From Arsenicitalea aurantiaca (GTDB lineage Bacteria; Pseudomonadota; Alphaproteobacteria; Rhizobiales; Devosiaceae), in assembly GCF_003994485.1 (NCBI RefSeq), contig NZ_RZNJ01000003.1:124525-188524 (forward strand): a stretch of 64,000 nt of DNA, read 5' to 3'. The notes beneath the pieces are model-generated. The model made no database searches. It saw nothing but the letters and a program-made list of their open reading frames with translations, and was not told the origin of the DNA. This document shows, one piece after another, positions 62,077 to 64,000 of this stretch. The position numbers were made by a program, and so were the translations under genes. The number at the start of each line of letters is the position of its first letter. Within the stretch, counting starts at the first letter, position 1.

Positions 62077-63114
62077 TCAGTCGGTCCGCCGGCCCGTCCG
62101 CGTGTCGAACGGGTGGAGCGCGCGCGGGCTGCACCAGAGACGCAAGGGGCTGCCTTCGGCTTCCACCACGCGCCCGCGCATCTGGGCGATGAGGGTCCTG
62201 CCGCTTGCGGTATGGCGGAGGTGGAGATGGGTCTCACCCCCCACCGGCTCGATCAGCTCGACGATGGTCTCGAATTCCAGCGCCGGCCCCTCGGGGCGTT
62301 CAAGCGAAAGCGATTCGGGCCGGATGCCGACGAGGTCGGTGCCCGCCGGCAGGCCCGGCGCATCGGCGCCAAGCTCGGAAACCGGCACGAAGTTCATCGG
62401 CGGGGATCCGATGAAGCTCGCAACGAACACCGTTTCGGGCCGCTCGAAAATGGCGATCGGGCGCCCCACCTGCTCGATCACCCCGCCATTCATCACCACC
62501 AGCCGGTCCGCCAGCGTCATCGCCTCGAGCTGGTCGTGGGTGACGTAGACGCTGGTCGTGCCCAGCGTACGCTGCAGGCGCTTGATCTCGACGCGCATCT
62601 GCCCGCGCAGCTTGGCGTCGAGGTTCGAGAGCGGCTCGTCGAAGAGGAAGGCGCGGGGCTTGCGCACGATCGCCCGGCCCATCGCCACGCGCTGGCGCTG
62701 CCCGCCCGAAAGCTGGCGCGGCTTGCGCTCCAGATAGGGCTCGATCTCGAGGATGCGCGCCGCCTCCTTCACCCGCCGGTCGATCTCGTCGCGGGGGGTG
62801 CGGCGGTTCCTGAGCCCGTATTCGAGGTTTCCGCGCACGCTCATATGGGGGTAGAGCGCGTAGTTCTGGAACACCATGGCGATGTCGCGCTCGGCCGGCT
62901 CGAGCCGGTTCACCACACGGTCCCCGATCCGCACCTCGCCGGCGCTGATCGTCTCGAGCCCGGCGAGCATGCGCAGCAGCGTCGACTTTCCGCAGCCCGA
63001 AGGCCCCACCAGCACCACCAGCTCCCCGTCGGCGATCGACAGGTCGATGCCCTTTATCGCCTCGACATTGCCCGGATAGACCTTGCGGACGGATGCGATT
63101 TCGATCGCGGCCAT
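62077..63114 (-). CDS. ugpC: Glycerol-3-phosphate-type ABC transporter ATP-binding protein (UgpC-like)
   Basis: About 345 residues from ATG 63114. Walker [10 protein letters not shown], signature [16 protein letters not shown], Walker [17 protein letters not shown] and H-loop VTHDQLEAM are complete. A TOBE-type domain includes [10 protein letters not shown]. The phrase [12 protein letters not shown] is characteristic of UgpC. It follows ugpE by two bases. In keeping with glpD/glpK at the other end of the window, the substrate is probably sn-glycerol 3-phosphate or a diester, though the family cannot exclude other sugars. Confidence 0.9.
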   Translation of the reverse strand: MAAIEIASVRKVYPGNVEAIKGIDLSIADGELVVLVGPSGCGKSTLLRMLAGLETISAGEVRIGDRVVNRLEPAERDIAMVFQNYALYPHMSVRGNLEYGLRNRRTPRDEIDRRVKEAARILEIEPYLERKPRQLSGGQRQRVAMGRAIVRKPRAFLFDEPLSNLDAKLRGQMRVEIKRLQRTLGTTSVYVTHDQLEAMTLADRLVVMNGGVIEQVGRPIAIFERPETVFVASFIGSPPMNFVPVSELGADAPGLPAGTDLVGIRPESLSLERPEGPALEFETIVELIEPVGGETHLHLRHTASGRTLIAQMRGRVVEAEGSPLRLWCSPRALHPFDTRTGRRTD

Positions 63115-63116
63115 GA

Positions 63117-63965
63117 TTATTTCTCCGTTTCCACGAGGCCTTTGACGAAAAGCCGCTGCATGAAGATGACGATGAGGACGGGGGGCAGCATGGCGAGGAT
63201 CACGGCCGCCATGACGAGGTTCCACTGCGGCTGCTGGTCGGCATAGGCGGCCATGCGCTTGATGCCCATGACGACCGTGTAGTAGCGGGAATCCGTGGTC
63301 ACCAGCAGCGGCCAGAGATATTGCACCCAGCCATAGATGAACATGATCACCGAGAGCGCCGCGATATTGGTGCGCGAGAGCGGCAGGAGGATATCGATGA
63401 AGAACTTGACCGGCCCTGCTCCGTCCACCCGCGCCGCCTCGGTCAGTTCGTCGGGCACGGTGAGGAAGAATTGCCGGAACAGGAACGTCGCCGTCGCCGA
63501 GGCGATGAGCGGCAGGGTCAGCCCCAGATAGGAGTTGAGCAGCCCAAGGTTCGAGACCACCGCGAAAGTGGGAATGATGCGCACCTCGACCGGCAGCATC
63601 AGCGTGACGAAGACGATCCAGAAGCAGAGCGCCCGCAGCGGAAATCGGAAATAGACGATCGCATAGGCCGAGAGGATCGAGATCGAGATCTTGCCCACCG
63701 TCACGATCACGGCCATCCAGGTCGAATTGACCAGCATGAGCCAGAGCGGCGGGGCCCCCGAGGTCGACATGCCGTCGGTCAGCATGGTCGTGTAGTTCTC
63801 GATCATCGCCGGCCCCGGCAGCAGCGGGGTGACACCCCGGAAGAAGGTGCCGGGGGCCTGGGTCGAGGCGATGAAGGCCACATAGACCGGGAAGACGACG
63901 ATCGCGACCCCGATGATGAGCACCAGGTGGGTGGCGATGTTGAGCAGCGGGCGGTTTTCGACCAT
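63117..63965 (-). CDS. ugpE: Glycerol-3-phosphate-type ABC transporter permease (UgpE-like)
   Basis: A 282-residue CUT1 permease with six helices. [20 protein letters not shown] and [11 protein letters not shown]-like start, [24 protein letters not shown] loop [20 protein letters not shown], and a final [20 protein letters not shown] fit UgpE closely. It pairs with the UgpA permease whose last codons lie at the window edge. Confidence 0.9.
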   Translation of the reverse strand: MVENRPLLNIATHLVLIIGVAIVVFPVYVAFIASTQAPGTFFRGVTPLLPGPAMIENYTTMLTDGMSTSGAPPLWLMLVNSTWMAVIVTVGKISISILSAYAIVYFRFPLRALCFWIVFVTLMLPVEVRIIPTFAVVSNLGLLNSYLGLTLPLIASATATFLFRQFFLTVPDELTEAARVDGAGPVKFFIDILLPLSRTNIAALSVIMFIYGWVQYLWPLLVTTDSRYYTVVMGIKRMAAYADQQPQWNLVMAAVILAMLPPVLIVIFMQRLFVKGLVETEK

Positions 63966-63973
63966 TTGGGACC

Positions 63974-64000
63974 TCAGTACTGCACGCGCCGCTCGACGAA
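63974..64000 (-). CDS. ugpA: UgpA-like permease, last codons (partial)
   Basis: Only eight residues (FVERRVQY) and TGA are inside the window on the minus strand, nine bases before ugpE. The tail resembles the YVE-K/R-VxY end of UgpA permeases. The gene continues beyond the right edge. Identity follows from gene order and this tail. Confidence 0.7.
   Translation of the reverse strand, partial: FVERRVQY

Overview
The window is a dense, GC-rich (roughly two thirds G+C) chromosomal segment of an alphaproteobacterium, most probably of the order Hyphomicrobiales. Devosiaceae-like relatives are a guess, not a demonstration. The reasons are the many tightly overlapped operons (ATGA, GTGA and TGATG junctions), the large share of ABC uptake systems, ROK/RpiR/GcvA-type regulators, a rhizobial-type mosaic palindrome and the glp/ugp glycerol phosphate genes at both ends. 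No transposase, integrase, phage gene, rRNA or CRISPR array is visible.

Layout. 1-1.7 kb: end of glpD and complete glpK. 1.8-3.6 kb: an iron-type alcohol dehydrogenase and a membrane-anchored cytochrome c. 3.9-16.0 kb (+): nine genes, namely a MoxR-associated membrane protein, a 1454-residue double-VWA membrane protein, MoxR ATPase, DUF58 protein, then an ABC-2 ATPase, an SsuC-like permease, an SsuB-like ATPase, an ABC-2 permease and an anchored substrate-binding protein. 16.0-20.0 kb (-), converging on it: cytochrome c, PQQ dehydrogenase, MxaJ-like binding protein and a site-2-protease-like membrane protein without its metal ligands. Together these look like a PQQ dehydrogenase plus its maturation and export machinery, resembling the mxa and ped systems. 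The enzyme lacks the vicinal cysteines and has unusual residues at the metal site. This is the most interesting system in the window.

20.2-29.5 kb: a secreted Kelch protein, a ROK repressor and, divergent from it, a sugar ABC importer with two SDR dehydrogenases and a TIM-barrel isomerase. 29.5-41.7 kb (-): a long colinear set headed by a VOC protein and facing a GcvA-like LysR gene, with two DUF885 metallopeptidase-like genes (one lacking the catalytic glutamate), a frameshifted ketopantoate-reductase-like gene, a Gfo/Idh/MocA oxidoreductase, a hydroxyacid dehydrogenase and a complete peptide/opine-type ABC importer. 42.7-48.2 kb: an MHYT-GGDEF-EAL protein and TrkH/TrkA potassium uptake.

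48.3-57.8 kb: a small unannotated-type gene, then RpiR and HAD-phosphatase genes divergent from a metallophosphoesterase, Dpp-type permeases, binding protein, fused OppDF ATPase and PHP hydrolase. The several phosphoesterases beside a dipeptide-type importer and a phosphosugar-type regulator suggest uptake and hydrolysis of an organophosphate or sugar phosphodiester, an arrangement reminiscent of agrocinopine catabolism. 57.9-61.6 kb: a two-component system with a secreted Gly-Asn-Ser repeat protein, CTGACA/TGTCAG operator-like sites and three tiny membrane proteins. 61.6-64 kb: tRNA-Gln, tRNA-Pro and the distal end of a ugp-type operon (ugpC, ugpE, last codons of ugpA).
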